DNA of 64,000 nucleotides, from assembly GCA_026390575.1 (NCBI GenBank), contig JAPLFR010000009.1, positions 248,001 through 312,000 on the forward strand, written 5' to 3'. The translations under genes were made by a program, and so were the position numbers. The notes below the pieces were generated by a model, which ran no database searches, was not told where the DNA came from, and saw only the letters and a program-made list of their open reading frames with translations. Below are positions 38,404 through 47,355 of the stretch, one piece after another (the stretch's first letter is position 1; every line of letters starts with the position of its first letter). The stretch comes from Ignavibacteriales bacterium. GTDB taxonomy: Bacteria > Bacteroidota > Ignavibacteria > UBA10030.

Positions 38404-39987
38404 TTATTTATCCTCAATTCCTTCTTGCAGGGATTTTTCGTACTTCATTTTATAATCTTTAATTCCTCGGAAGAGAGCATCAGCAATCCGATCCTGACCG
38501 TTTTCACTGCGCAAGAACTGTTCTTCATTCCTGTTAGAAAGATAACCTAATTCGACAAGAACGTTTGGCATTGAGGCACCGACGAGAACTTGGAATCCAG
38601 CTTGCTTCACTCCGCTGTTTTTGATACGCAGGCGCTTTGCCATCGAACCAACAGCACTCTCGGCAAATTGTTCGCTCTGTTTCATGTATGCGCTTTGCGC
38701 CATCGTGACAATAATGAATTTCTCTTCCGTTAAATTTTGATAGCGCTCTTTGTATCCTTCTTCAAGTTGAATAACAGCGTTTTCGCGTGAAGCAACAGTT
38801 ACAGCATCTTCGGTGCGGCCGGGGCGCAACAGATAAATTTCGAACCCGTTCATGCGTGAAGGTTTATGCGTTAGAGAATTGCAATGAATACTAATGAATA
38901 ATTTTCCGCCTGTCTCATTGGCAATCTGTGTACGCTTGTATAATTCGACAAACTTGTCGCTCGATCGCGTATAGACAACTTTTACACCTCTGAGATTCGT
39001 TTCAATGATGTGGCCGAGTTTTAGTCCTACATCAAGTGTGATATTTTTTTCGCGTGTTCCAACGACGCCAATGCATCCGGGATCTTTTCCGCCATGTCCC
39101 GCATCAATCACAATAACGTCTAATTTCCATCGATCACGCCCGTTGGTTAATTGTTGCTTTTTAGCTTCCTGTTTCTTCTTTTTCAGCTCTTCCTTTTCTG
39201 AAGTTGATAGAGTCCGGAGGGAGATGTGAATATCGTTGGAAGCAGGATCGTTCACGGTCTCTGCCTGAACGACATCTGGAGTTACCTGGAATGTTAATTG
39301 AAGCGATGCAGGTGATTGAAATGTCAGCACTTTTCGCACTGCGCCAAATGGTTTTGTGGCATTGATTGCAATGGTATCTGCATCCGCACCCATAATAGTA
39401 ACGAAAAGCCAGCCATCCGGCTTCAACCAACTTTCAACATCTCCCAATTTAGTATTAGCATGAATGGTAATGAGAGAACCGTTGATTTTTTTTTCGATTT
39501 CGATTCCTGCAACCGAGTACTGTAAACGGCGGAAAGTTTCCAATGACAGCGTGTTGTGCTGTGCATCGATCGATAAGCGCTGTTCGGTGAGTCGTTCATA
39601 TAATTGAATAAAAGTGTTTGCCGGTACAAAAAACTCTCCGCGCCTGCGAATAACATTGCCGGACATTTGGTACATCGTTGCAGTATTGCTCGTTCGTTCC
39701 GTGATAACGACAAACGGATTACGATCCGTAAAACGCACGAGCTGCAGTGCAATGAGGCATTCGATCTTTCCGGTACTGTCATTCACCGATGCCGGCAGCT
39801 GCAACGATTTTAAAAAATCATTGAGAGAAAAGAACAGAACGCCGGCACTATCGATACGGCCGATAACTGTTGTATCCCCAGATGCAAGTCGAAAGGTGAG
39901 AGATGTTTTATTTTCCGTTGTTTGGGCTTGGCACAGCGAAAACACGAGAGCAAAAAGAATGACTTTTAAGAAGCAGGCGAGTCTCAT
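38404..39987 (-). CDS. N-acetylmuramoyl-L-alanine amidase (AmiC-type, Amidase_3)
   Basis: 527 residues with a signal peptide (L-F-A-L-V-F-S-L-C-Q-A). The first about 290 residues are a beta-rich region with two stretches resembling copper-amine-oxidase-N/AMIN-like modules. The C-terminal catalytic domain has V-I-D-A-G-H-G-G-K-D-P-G, F-I-S-I-H-C-N-S and V-E-L-G-Y-L-S-N, supplying the zinc His residues and catalytic Glu of Amidase_3. It cleaves the amide between MurNAc and the stem peptide in the periplasm, mainly for daughter-cell separation. The start directly abuts the yajQ stop. Confidence 0.93.
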   Translation of the reverse strand: MRLACFLKVILFALVFSLCQAQTTENKTSLTFRLASGDTTVIGRIDSAGVLFFSLNDFLKSLQLPASVNDSTGKIECLIALQLVRFTDRNPFVVITERTSNTATMYQMSGNVIRRRGEFFVPANTFIQLYERLTEQRLSIDAQHNTLSLETFRRLQYSVAGIEIEKKINGSLITIHANTKLGDVESWLKPDGWLFVTIMGADADTIAINATKPFGAVRKVLTFQSPASLQLTFQVTPDVVQAETVNDPASNDIHISLRTLSTSEKEELKKKKQEAKKQQLTNGRDRWKLDVIVIDAGHGGKDPGCIGVVGTREKNITLDVGLKLGHIIETNLRGVKVVYTRSSDKFVELYKRTQIANETGGKLFISIHCNSLTHKPSRMNGFEIYLLRPGRTEDAVTVASRENAVIQLEEGYKERYQNLTEEKFIIVTMAQSAYMKQSEQFAESAVGSMAKRLRIKNSGVKQAGFQVLVGASMPNVLVELGYLSNRNEEQFLRSENGQDRIADALFRGIKDYKMKYEKSLQEGIEDK

Positions 39988-40485
39988 CTATCTGTAATTC
40001 ACGAATTGCAATGCGAACGAAAACTCATGGCCCCGAATCAGTGCCATAACAGCTTGCAGGTCGTCTTTGTTTTTCCCGCTCACCCGCACTTGATCTTCCA
40101 TGATTTGTGTTTGCACCTTCAATTTTGAATCTTTCACAAGTTTTGTTATAACTTTTGCATCTTCCTTCGCTATACCAACCTGCAAGGTAACTGTCTGCCG
40201 CACGGAACTGCCGGCTGCTTGTTCAATGGTCCCGTAACGGAGTGCCTTTATCGGAACACCGCGTTTGATCAACTTCGATTGTAATATATCAACGACGCTC
40301 TTCAGATGAAATTCATCACCTGTGAGAAGGATGATTTTCTTTTCTTTCTGGTCCAATTCGATGGAAGTACGAATTCCTTTAAAGTCATAACGCTGGATAA
40401 TTTCTTTTTGCGCCTGGTTTACTGCATTATCGACTTCTTGGAGATTTACTTCGGAGACAATGTCAAATGAGTTCTGTTGTGCCAT
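39988..40485 (-). CDS. yajQ: YajQ-family nucleotide-binding protein
   Basis: 165 residues, the usual length. It begins with the family pattern [12 protein letters not shown] and contains Q-R-Y-D-F-K-G, both diagnostic of YajQ. Members bind c-di-GMP or nucleic acid and act as regulators in some bacteria; the role here is unknown. It sits between the DNA-repair genes and the amidase, immediately abutting the latter. Confidence 0.92.
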   Translation of the reverse strand: MAQQNSFDIVSEVNLQEVDNAVNQAQKEIIQRYDFKGIRTSIELDQKEKKIILLTGDEFHLKSVVDILQSKLIKRGVPIKALRYGTIEQAAGSSVRQTVTLQVGIAKEDAKVITKLVKDSKLKVQTQIMEDQVRVSGKNKDDLQAVMALIRGHEFSFALQFVNYR

Positions 40486-40597
40486 GAGACCAATTCTTGT
40501 TATTATTTTAGACTGAAATACTTTTATTGCTGGTTTAATATTGTCACTTTCACGCTAAAAGTCAATGAGAGGTCTCAACGCTGAGATGTGAGATTTA

Positions 40598-41245
40598 TTA
40601 TTTCCTAATTTCGCCGGTCTCCGCACTCCAGAAAACAAGATCAAGTTCATCTAAGGTGATTCCTATTTCAACTGCAAACTTTGAGAAACGCTGTTCTATG
40701 ACCAAATAATATTTTCGGCTTAAAGATTTCGGGATTGATTGAATCACTCCAAGTCGTTTCAAATTACGCAGAATATGTCTATCGAGTATTGCAAGACCGT
40801 CATTCCTACCAATGTTGCGTAAAAAATGTGTCGCTTCTTTATATCCTAATCCGAGGACAAATTTTACAAGCCATTCGCGCAGCTCAAAAGCCACTACAGG
40901 TTCCGATAATTTCTGAGCTATCGCAGGAAATTGATCTTTCATCCGGAGAAGATGCCGGGATTTTGTTTTGTGAAAACGAATATAGCATTCCTTTCGCCGA
41001 AGAAATGGTTCTGGATCTACATCTTTATTATGGAATCCGGCAGTATAAAGCAGCGACACGACTCGTTCCGCATTCTTCGCGCTCGATTGCGGAGTAAGAA
41101 GACAATAGACAAGCTCGTAGAAATAATCTGCGGGCTGTCGAGCGGCAAACTCTGATAAGCGGGCGCGTATCGCAACCTGACGTGACCTATAACAATGTAC
41201 TGTCTTTTCGAGCTCAGGGTTTCGATGAAGGTGATTTATTTTCAT
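40598..41245 (-). CDS. Ogg2-type N-glycosylase/DNA lyase (8-oxoguanine)
   Basis: 215 residues. The helix-hairpin-helix region is G-L-G-Y-K-E-A-T-H-F-L-R-N, carrying the candidate catalytic lysine, followed by A-I-L-D-R-H-I with the conserved aspartate. This is the compact Ogg2 pattern best known from archaea and Thermotoga-like bacteria. It removes 8-oxoguanine opposite C and cleaves the abasic strand. Its start overlaps the mutY stop by four bases, tying it to the repair operon mutT-mutY-ogg. Confidence 0.88.
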   Translation of the reverse strand: MKINHLHRNPELEKTVHCYRSRQVAIRARLSEFAARQPADYFYELVYCLLTPQSSAKNAERVVSLLYTAGFHNKDVDPEPFLRRKECYIRFHKTKSRHLLRMKDQFPAIAQKLSEPVVAFELREWLVKFVLGLGYKEATHFLRNIGRNDGLAILDRHILRNLKRLGVIQSIPKSLSRKYYLVIEQRFSKFAVEIGITLDELDLVFWSAETGEIRK

Positions 41246-42144
41246 CGCGGCAGAGAAAGGTAGATCTTCTTGTTGCGGGAATGAATGTGAATCAAGCCAT
41301 CACGCTGAAGCCCGTTGAACAGTTTGTCCAGCCATTTCTTTTGCCGAATTGAGTAGTCCGGTTTTACCAATTTTGCCAGCTGATTCGCTTCAATTGATCG
41401 GTGGTGGGCAACCATGCGCAGTACTTCAATGACTCGTCCGCGATATATTCTGTTTGGAATCGTAGTCTGAGATTTTCTCTTTAACGGCCTTCTTTTCTTC
41501 ATGGTGGAAAATGCACTCGGACAATACGGTGTAAGCGGGCATTTAGAACATTGCGGATTGGCTGCAGTACAAATAATGCCGCCAAGTTCCATAAGCGCTT
41601 GGTTCCAATCAAATGCTTTTCCCTTGGGAAGCATCCGCTCAGCAAGTTTCCATATGTCGGCAGATTGAGCGTGCTGCGGGAAAAGTCTTGAAAGCACTCG
41701 CTGCTCATTGATATCAACAGCCGCTGTCTGTTGCCCGAATGCGAAACAAGCAACGGCATTGGCTGTGTAACGTCCGATGCCGGGAAGCTGCTGGAGCGTT
41801 TCAACATTTTGCGGCAGCCGTCCTCCGTATTCATCGATGACACGTCGAGCAATTTGATGGAGGCGCAATGCACGATTGTTGTAACCCATTCCCGACCATG
41901 CGCGGATAACATCGGCTGTGCGAGCTTGTGCGAGAGATGCGAAGTTGGGAAATTGACGCAGAAACTCAGGGTACTTCAATTGCACCCGGCTTAATTGCGT
42001 TTGTTGAAGCATGATCTCGGAAAGAAGTATTCGGTACGGATTCTTTGTTTTACGCCAGGGAAGAGGGCGTGCGTTCTTCCGATACCACGCCAAAAGATGT
42101 TTTTGGATTTTCAATTTTCGATTGAGGATGAACGAAGGAGGCAT
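41242..42144 (-). CDS. mutY: A/G-specific adenine glycosylase MutY with winged-helix-like tail
   Basis: 300 residues. The glycosylase core has P-L-P-W-R and S-E-I-M-L-Q-Q-T (catalytic Glu), the hairpin L-P-G-I-G-R-Y-T-A, A-V-D-I-N-E (catalytic Asp near 144), and a 4Fe-4S loop C-x6-C-x2-C-x5-C near 191-207. It removes A mispaired with 8-oxoguanine. The C-terminal about 80 residues do not resemble the usual Nudix-like 8-oxoG reader. They look like a small winged helix (R-V-I-E-V-L-R-M-V ... L-A-K-L-V). The gene starts eight bases after mutT. Confidence 0.92.
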   Translation of the reverse strand: MPPSFILNRKLKIQKHLLAWYRKNARPLPWRKTKNPYRILLSEIMLQQTQLSRVQLKYPEFLRQFPNFASLAQARTADVIRAWSGMGYNNRALRLHQIARRVIDEYGGRLPQNVETLQQLPGIGRYTANAVACFAFGQQTAAVDINEQRVLSRLFPQHAQSADIWKLAERMLPKGKAFDWNQALMELGGIICTAANPQCSKCPLTPYCPSAFSTMKKRRPLKRKSQTTIPNRIYRGRVIEVLRMVAHHRSIEANQLAKLVKPDYSIRQKKWLDKLFNGLQRDGLIHIHSRNKKIYLSLPR

Positions 42145-42152
42145 CGTGAGAT

Positions 42153-42536
42153 TTATGTCAGATTTTTCACAAAGGGTTTGTTACCTTCAAGCAAATCCAT
42201 TTGTTTCAATTCATTCGTTGTCACCCAGCGGATTTGTTCGAAGATATTATTATGCGGCTCACCGTTGAATCCTGAGACGAAGCAGTACGCGACATTGAAC
42301 ATTCCCCCGTCTTCGTAATATGCAGCATGTGTTTCACTATATTCGATGGATTGAATTTCTATGGAAAGTTCTTCGCGTAATTCACGGCGGAGACATTGTT
42401 CGATTGTTTCACCCGGTTCAAGTTTCCCACCGGGAAATTCCCATTTTAGTGCGTACCTGCCGCCAAGCTTCCGCTGGCAGATGAGTATTTTTTTATCTTT
42501 CCTCAATATTGCTACTGCCACTTCTGTCATCTTCAT
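42153..42536 (-). CDS. mutT: MutT-type Nudix hydrolase (8-oxo-dGTP diphosphatase)
   Basis: 127 residues. The Nudix box G-x5-E-x7-R-E-x-x-E-E is complete (G-G-K-L-E-P-G-E ... R-R-E-L-R-E-E-L), and the N-terminus V-A-V-A-I-L-R-K matches MutT/CTP pyrophosphohydrolases. It cleans oxidised dGTP from the pool. It is the first gene of the mutT-mutY-ogg repair operon, which supports the 8-oxo-dGTP role over other Nudix substrates. Confidence 0.9.
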   Translation of the reverse strand: MKMTEVAVAILRKDKKILICQRKLGGRYALKWEFPGGKLEPGETIEQCLRRELREELSIEIQSIEYSETHAAYYEDGGMFNVAYCFVSGFNGEPHNNIFEQIRWVTTNELKQMDLLEGNKPFVKNLT

Positions 42537-42668
42537 CCTTTTCTAAAATATATCGAAACCGAATTAGATTTCCAATTGTGATGTAATCGTTTGTGGTATG
42601 AAGGAGAAATTGGTTATATTGGAATCAAATAATATACATTCATAATTTTATTAGTACGGGGTACAATA

Positions 42669-45600
42669 ATGAAATATCGTATGCTTTTGGTTGTGGTAAT
42701 GATTTTTTCTATTGGTATAATTCTTTCCGCACAACAAGCAAATCATATAGTTATCAGTGAAGTCTATGGCGGCGGTGGTAATTCAAGCGCCACACTGAAA
42801 AATGATTTTATTGAACTCTATAATCCTACTGATGCTGTTGTATCACTTGAGGGTTGGTCTGTGCATTACATGTCTTCATCAGCCACTGCGTTTCCTTCGA
42901 CAGTCGGAACGATTTTGAGCGGTTCGATTGCCCCCAAAGGTTACTATCTTATCCAGGAAGCGAAAGGTGCAGGAGGTACTCAAAATTTACCTACACCGGA
43001 TGCAACAGGCGGACTTGCGTTGGGAGCGAGTGCTGGAAAAGTTTTGTTAGCGAGAGCATCCGTTCCTATTATATCTTTGACTGATCCCAATTTAGTTGAT
43101 TTTGTTGGCTATGGCGGAGGTACGTTATTTGAAGGAACTGGTCCTGCTCCTGCACCATCAAACACGAAAAGCGTTGAACGTATAGCATCTGCTACATCAA
43201 CTGCCATAACGATGGGAATAGGGGGCTCAGAAGAATTTGCCGGGAACGGATATGATTCTAATAATAATTCCGCTGATTTTATCACACGCACACCCCAGCC
43301 GCAAAACTCAGCCAGTCCTACAGAACCAGTATCTACTACAGGAGATATTATTCCCCCCTGGGTCGTTTCGATGAAATCGCTTTCGAACACTCAAATAGAG
43401 ATACTTTTTAGCGAACCGCTTGACTTACTCGCTGCATCAACGCTATCGAATTATCTTATTTCTAAATCAATTAATGTCCTGCAAGCGAATCGTGACCTTA
43501 CAAACCTTGCAAAGGTCGTTTTAACGACTTCATTGATGGCGAATGATACGTACTCGCTCACGATTCAAAATATTAAAGATACAACAGGGAATACCATGCC
43601 TTCGCGTGTGATGGCATTTAGTGTTGGTGTTCTCACCATTGCGCAAGCGCGTGCTGTTGGTGCCGGATTATCGATGCGTGTCCGCGGTATTATTACAGCG
43701 GGGAATATTGAATTCTCAGGACCGCCGGCATATATGCAAGACAGCACTGGAGGATTGGCTGTCTTTAGCTATAACTTAACCGCCAAGGTAGGCGATATTT
43801 GGGAAGTTAGCGGTACGCTCAAAGATTATAATGGTCTATTAGAAATCGATCCGCTCACGGATTCTATCAAGATCAGTTCCAATAATCCACTCCCTGTGCC
43901 TATACAAACAAACTCTACGTTTCTGAATGAATCGGTGGAATCACAATTGATTCGTGTGAACAAAGTGAAGTTTGATGCTGTTGGGCGGTTTGCTACAGCT
44001 GTCGATAGCGTTTATACGGCTGGTGATGCATTTGGTCCGCTGACCGTATATGTCAGCAGAGGATCCAATATTGTCGGAACTGATATCCCGACAGATTCCG
44101 TAAATCTTATCGGTATTGTCAATGAGCGCAATGGTGTTTATCGTTTGCTTCCCAGAACACTTGCGGATATTAATGTTATCGATCCGCCATCATCTCAAAC
44201 TTGGTTGGATATTAATATTGCCCGCTCACAAGCGACCGGAGCTATGGTGAAAGTGCGTGGAGTTGTCACGTACGCACAACCTTCTAAATTAACGGCAAAG
44301 ACAATCTTCATTCAGGATTTCTCTGGTGGAATTTGTGCGTACGATCAGAAAACTGATACGCTCCAACTGGGTGATTCAGTTGAAGTGAAAGGTGTGTTGA
44401 CACCATACAACGGTTTGTTAGAATTACAGCCAGTCGATTCTGTTAAGCTTTTTGCACGCGGGCTTCCATTGCCGGCATCGAAGGTTATTACACTTGCTCA
44501 AGCATCAGAGGCATACGAATCACAGTTTATAAAAATAAATGGCGTGCGTTTTGTGGAATCCGGTAACTTCTCCGGCGGCACTTCAGGCACCACCTATAAT
44601 GTCACCGACGGAACAACACAATTGAATGTACGAATTCCTTTTGGTTCCGCGCTCGATGGAAAACTCATTCCGCTTGGATTACTTGATGTCGTCGGTGTAT
44701 TAGGGCAGTTCAATACGGCGTATCAACTCACGCCTCGAACCTTAGAGGACTTAATTGTCTATCCGGGACCGCAAATTACATCTTTACCGGCTATCACTTC
44801 CTTGACTGATTCGAGTTTTACGATTAGTTGGTCGACATTCTTTAATGGCAACTCAATCGTGTATTACGGACCGACAAAGAATTTGGGAGACTCGGTGGTA
44901 AATGTCACTCAGACAACCAGCCATTCTGTAACTGTGTCGCGATTGAAGTCAGGTCGAATCTATTATTATCAGGTCTTTTCGGCAGATTCATTGGGCACCG
45001 CTGCGTCATTTATCGCTGCTCAGGTGACGACATCTTCTGCAAGTTCCGGACAGATGAATGTCTATTTCAATTACTCTATTGATGCCAGTTTAGGTCTCGT
45101 ACCTCTCGCAAATGGAAATGCGGATTTACTTGGTAAGCTGCTGGAACGAATTTCTAACACAAAAAATACTATTGATCTTGCAGTTTATTCATTTGATGAT
45201 TTTGGAGGCGGACCCCCATGGGTGGCAAATAGAATCGCCGATTCTCTCATTGCCGCACACCACCGTGGTGTGAAAGTGCGCGTGGTTTTTGATAATAAGA
45301 GTTCATCTCCGATGAGCCGCCTGGAAGCAGATGGCATCAATGTGATGAAACGGAGCGTGCCGGGTATCGATGGCGGTATTATGCACAATAAATATTTTGT
45401 GTTTGATGGGAGAGATACAACCGACGCAACCGATGATTGGGTGATTACCGGATCATGGAATGTTACAAATAGCGGCACGTTGGAAGATGCACAGAATGCA
45501 GTATTTATTCAGGATCAATCGCTTGCCCGCATTTATACAGTTGAATTCGAAGAAATGTTTGGCAGTTCAACAGAGACAAAGAATCCTGTTCAAGCCCATT

Positions 45601-46409
45601 TTGGTCCCTACAAAACAGATAATACACCGCACGTGACATTTATTAAAGGTACGAAGGTGGAAAGTTACTTCAGCCCTTCGGACCATACCACTTCCGGCAT
45701 TATTCGTGCACTCTCCTCTGCAGATAAAGATATTTTCTTCGGGGTGATGGCGTTTACACGATCTGATATTGCACAAACCTTGATCACAAAAAAGAATGTA
45801 GGAATAAAAGTACGCGGAATTATTAATGATCAATCGGGAAGTGTTCTGAGTACCTTACAGGCGGCAGGCGTCGATGCATTCGTGGCAAATCACAATACCG
45901 TCAAAGGGATTTTCCATCATAAATATGGGGTGATCGATCCGTTCAATGACGAAAGCGATCCCATGGTCATTACAGGCAGCCATAACTGGTCAACCAATGC
46001 TGAATCGGATAATGATGAAAATACACTCATAATTCATTCAGGAGCAATTGCCCGTCAGTACGCACAGGAATTTGCAAAACGATATAAAGAAAGCGGAGGC
46101 ACCGGTGTCATTGTGGGAGTAGAAGAAACAAAGGGGAGTTTACCGGTACAATTTACTCTCTCGCAAAACTATCCGAATCCGTTTAACCCAACAACAACAT
46201 TCCAATTCCAGATTCCTTTTTCCGGATTAGTTTCTATCAAAGTGTTTGATATTCTCGGTCGTGAAATTGTCGTTCTTATGAACGGAGTGAAATCTGCCGG
46301 TATATATCAGGTCACATGGAATGCATCAACATTGCCGAGCGGGATTTATTTCTATCGAGTGCAAGCGGGAACCAACATAGCAGTGAAGAAAGCGATATTG
46401 CTCAAGTAA
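42669..46409 (+). CDS. Secreted lamin-tail / OB-like / double phospholipase-D protein with T9SS sorting domain
   Basis: 1246 residues. Signal peptide at 1-21; lamin-tail domain at about 25-200 (I-S-E-V-Y-G-G-G-G, F-I-E-L-Y-N-P); a Big_5-like domain at about 235-320 (I-P-P-W-V-V, I-L-F-S-E-P). Three OB-like repeats follow at about 325-700, each opening A-x-A-x-x-x-G-x-M/L-x-R/K-V-R-G or similar. An FN3 domain lies at about 705-785. Two PLD catalytic domains carry H906-N-K908 and H1083-H-K1085, each H-x-K-x4-D followed by I-T-G-S. The C-terminus holds N-Y-P-N-P-F-N-P and G-I-Y-F-Y-R-V, a type A T9SS sorting domain. Likely a surface or secreted phosphodiesterase, probably a nuclease or phospholipase; the substrate is inferred. 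Confidence 0.9.
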   Translation: MKYRMLLVVVMIFSIGIILSAQQANHIVISEVYGGGGNSSATLKNDFIELYNPTDAVVSLEGWSVHYMSSSATAFPSTVGTILSGSIAPKGYYLIQEAKGAGGTQNLPTPDATGGLALGASAGKVLLARASVPIISLTDPNLVDFVGYGGGTLFEGTGPAPAPSNTKSVERIASATSTAITMGIGGSEEFAGNGYDSNNNSADFITRTPQPQNSASPTEPVSTTGDIIPPWVVSMKSLSNTQIEILFSEPLDLLAASTLSNYLISKSINVLQANRDLTNLAKVVLTTSLMANDTYSLTIQNIKDTTGNTMPSRVMAFSVGVLTIAQARAVGAGLSMRVRGIITAGNIEFSGPPAYMQDSTGGLAVFSYNLTAKVGDIWEVSGTLKDYNGLLEIDPLTDSIKISSNNPLPVPIQTNSTFLNESVESQLIRVNKVKFDAVGRFATAVDSVYTAGDAFGPLTVYVSRGSNIVGTDIPTDSVNLIGIVNERNGVYRLLPRTLADINVIDPPSSQTWLDINIARSQATGAMVKVRGVVTYAQPSKLTAKTIFIQDFSGGICAYDQKTDTLQLGDSVEVKGVLTPYNGLLELQPVDSVKLFARGLPLPASKVITLAQASEAYESQFIKINGVRFVESGNFSGGTSGTTYNVTDGTTQLNVRIPFGSALDGKLIPLGLLDVVGVLGQFNTAYQLTPRTLEDLIVYPGPQITSLPAITSLTDSSFTISWSTFFNGNSIVYYGPTKNLGDSVVNVTQTTSHSVTVSRLKSGRIYYYQVFSADSLGTAASFIAAQVTTSSASSGQMNVYFNYSIDASLGLVPLANGNADLLGKLLERISNTKNTIDLAVYSFDDFGGGPPWVANRIADSLIAAHHRGVKVRVVFDNKSSSPMSRLEADGINVMKRSVPGIDGGIMHNKYFVFDGRDTTDATDDWVITGSWNVTNSGTLEDAQNAVFIQDQSLARIYTVEFEEMFGSSTETKNPVQAHFGPYKTDNTPHVTFIKGTKVESYFSPSDHTTSGIIRALSSADKDIFFGVMAFTRSDIAQTLITKKNVGIKVRGIINDQSGSVLSTLQAAGVDAFVANHNTVKGIFHHKYGVIDPFNDESDPMVITGSHNWSTNAESDNDENTLIIHSGAIARQYAQEFAKRYKESGGTGVIVGVEETKGSLPVQFTLSQNYPNPFNPTTTFQFQIPFSGLVSIKVFDILGREIVVLMNGVKSAGIYQVTWNASTLPSGIYFYRVQAGTNIAVKKAILLK

Positions 46410-46430
46410 GAATTAGTATCGTTTATTTCG

Positions 46431-46468
46431 AAGCCCAATCAGTGTTCAATTGATTGGGCTTTTCTTTT
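46431..46468 (+). terminator. Rho-independent terminator of the PLD protein gene
   Basis: Perfect 11-bp arms (46431-46441 and 46451-46461) around a nine-base loop, followed by TTCTTTT. It lies 21 bases after the stop codon. Confidence 0.9.
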
Positions 46469-46537
46469 GTATCTGATGTTCCATTATTTTAGATTTTTAT
46501 TGATTTTCATTTCAGAAATAATATCTCAGGAGGTTGT

Positions 46538-46657
46538 ATGAAAAAGTACCAACTCGTAACCCTCGTATCTGTAGTATTGCTTACGTTAATCAATACATTT
46601 ACTTATGCAAGCTATACTAATTGTACCGATACTCATTCGGCCAGTTTGAACAATTGA
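46538..46657 (+). CDS. 39-residue secreted peptide with signal sequence
   Basis: A very short ORF with an unusually good ribosome-binding site (CAGGAGGT at 46527-46534, spacing about four bases). It begins M-K-K-Y-Q-L and has a hydrophobic core V-T-L-V-S-V-V-L-L-T-L and a T-Y-A-S cleavage region. Only about 15 residues would remain after processing, including one Cys. It is either a genuine exported micropeptide or the surviving head of a broken secreted-protein gene; no continuation was found in the other frames just downstream. Confidence 0.5.
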   Translation: MKKYQLVTLVSVVLLTLINTFTYASYTNCTDTHSASLNN

Positions 46658-46690
46658 TTAGCTGATAGCAGAGTATTTGAATACTATTTA

Positions 46691-47326
46691 TCAATGGTTA
46701 TAAATAATTCCAAGTCGTAATGAGATAGTATTCGAAAAATATTTTGAATAAATACGATGATCATAACCAGAATATCGATAATCTTGCACTCGATTATAGT
46801 AAAGGCCGATAGGTAATGAAATAGAACTCGAAATTTTAATTGGATAACTCAATCCAAACAAAGAATAAAAATCAAAAAATGAACGGATTCCTGATTCTGA
46901 TATGATATCGCTATCTCTATAGCGAGTGATAATATTATCTTGATGAGCGTAATAAGCTCCACAACCCAAGTAAAGAATTTGGAAAATCGAGCCCACTGCA
47001 TACACAGCAATATCGTATCGTTTATCGGATGTTGTGATACTGGAAAGAGCGTCTGGAGGATCGAATTTGTAATATGTTAATTCCAGGAAGCCGTAAAGTT
47101 GAAAAATGGTGTAAGATTTTCCAATTCCTAAGCGTAAATTATAAATAGGTTCAAAATCACCACTATGAGATCCAAGAACACCATATATACCTGTGTCTAA
47201 CCAAATATGGCATGCACTCTGATTTGAAAGAGTGTCTTTATTGCTCAACGTAGTAGTCTCTTGTGAAATAGATCTATTCAAAGTGGCTACACTAAAAATT
47301 ATAAAAAACATTATTATTTTTAACAT
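46691..47326 (-). CDS. Putative outer-membrane beta-barrel protein, unknown
   Basis: 211 residues from ATG 47326, eight bases after AAGGA. An upstream in-frame ATG at 47365 would overlap the preceding gene and spoil the signal peptide. The signal peptide has core I-I-M-F-F-I-I-F-S-V-A. The mature part alternates aromatic and polar residues (Y-N-L-R-L-G-I-G, I-S-L-R-L-G-I-I-Y) and ends with a strand-like segment, as in small outer-membrane barrels. Codon use is more AT-rich than the neighbours. It is probably co-transcribed with the upstream lipoprotein gene. Confidence 0.65.
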   Translation of the reverse strand: MLKIIMFFIIFSVATLNRSISQETTTLSNKDTLSNQSACHIWLDTGIYGVLGSHSGDFEPIYNLRLGIGKSYTIFQLYGFLELTYYKFDPPDALSSITTSDKRYDIAVYAVGSIFQILYLGCGAYYAHQDNIITRYRDSDIISESGIRSFFDFYSLFGLSYPIKISSSISLPIGLYYNRVQDYRYSGYDHRIYSKYFSNTISLRLGIIYNH

Positions 47327-47355
47327 GGTTTGTTTCCTTACTATATCATCTGATT

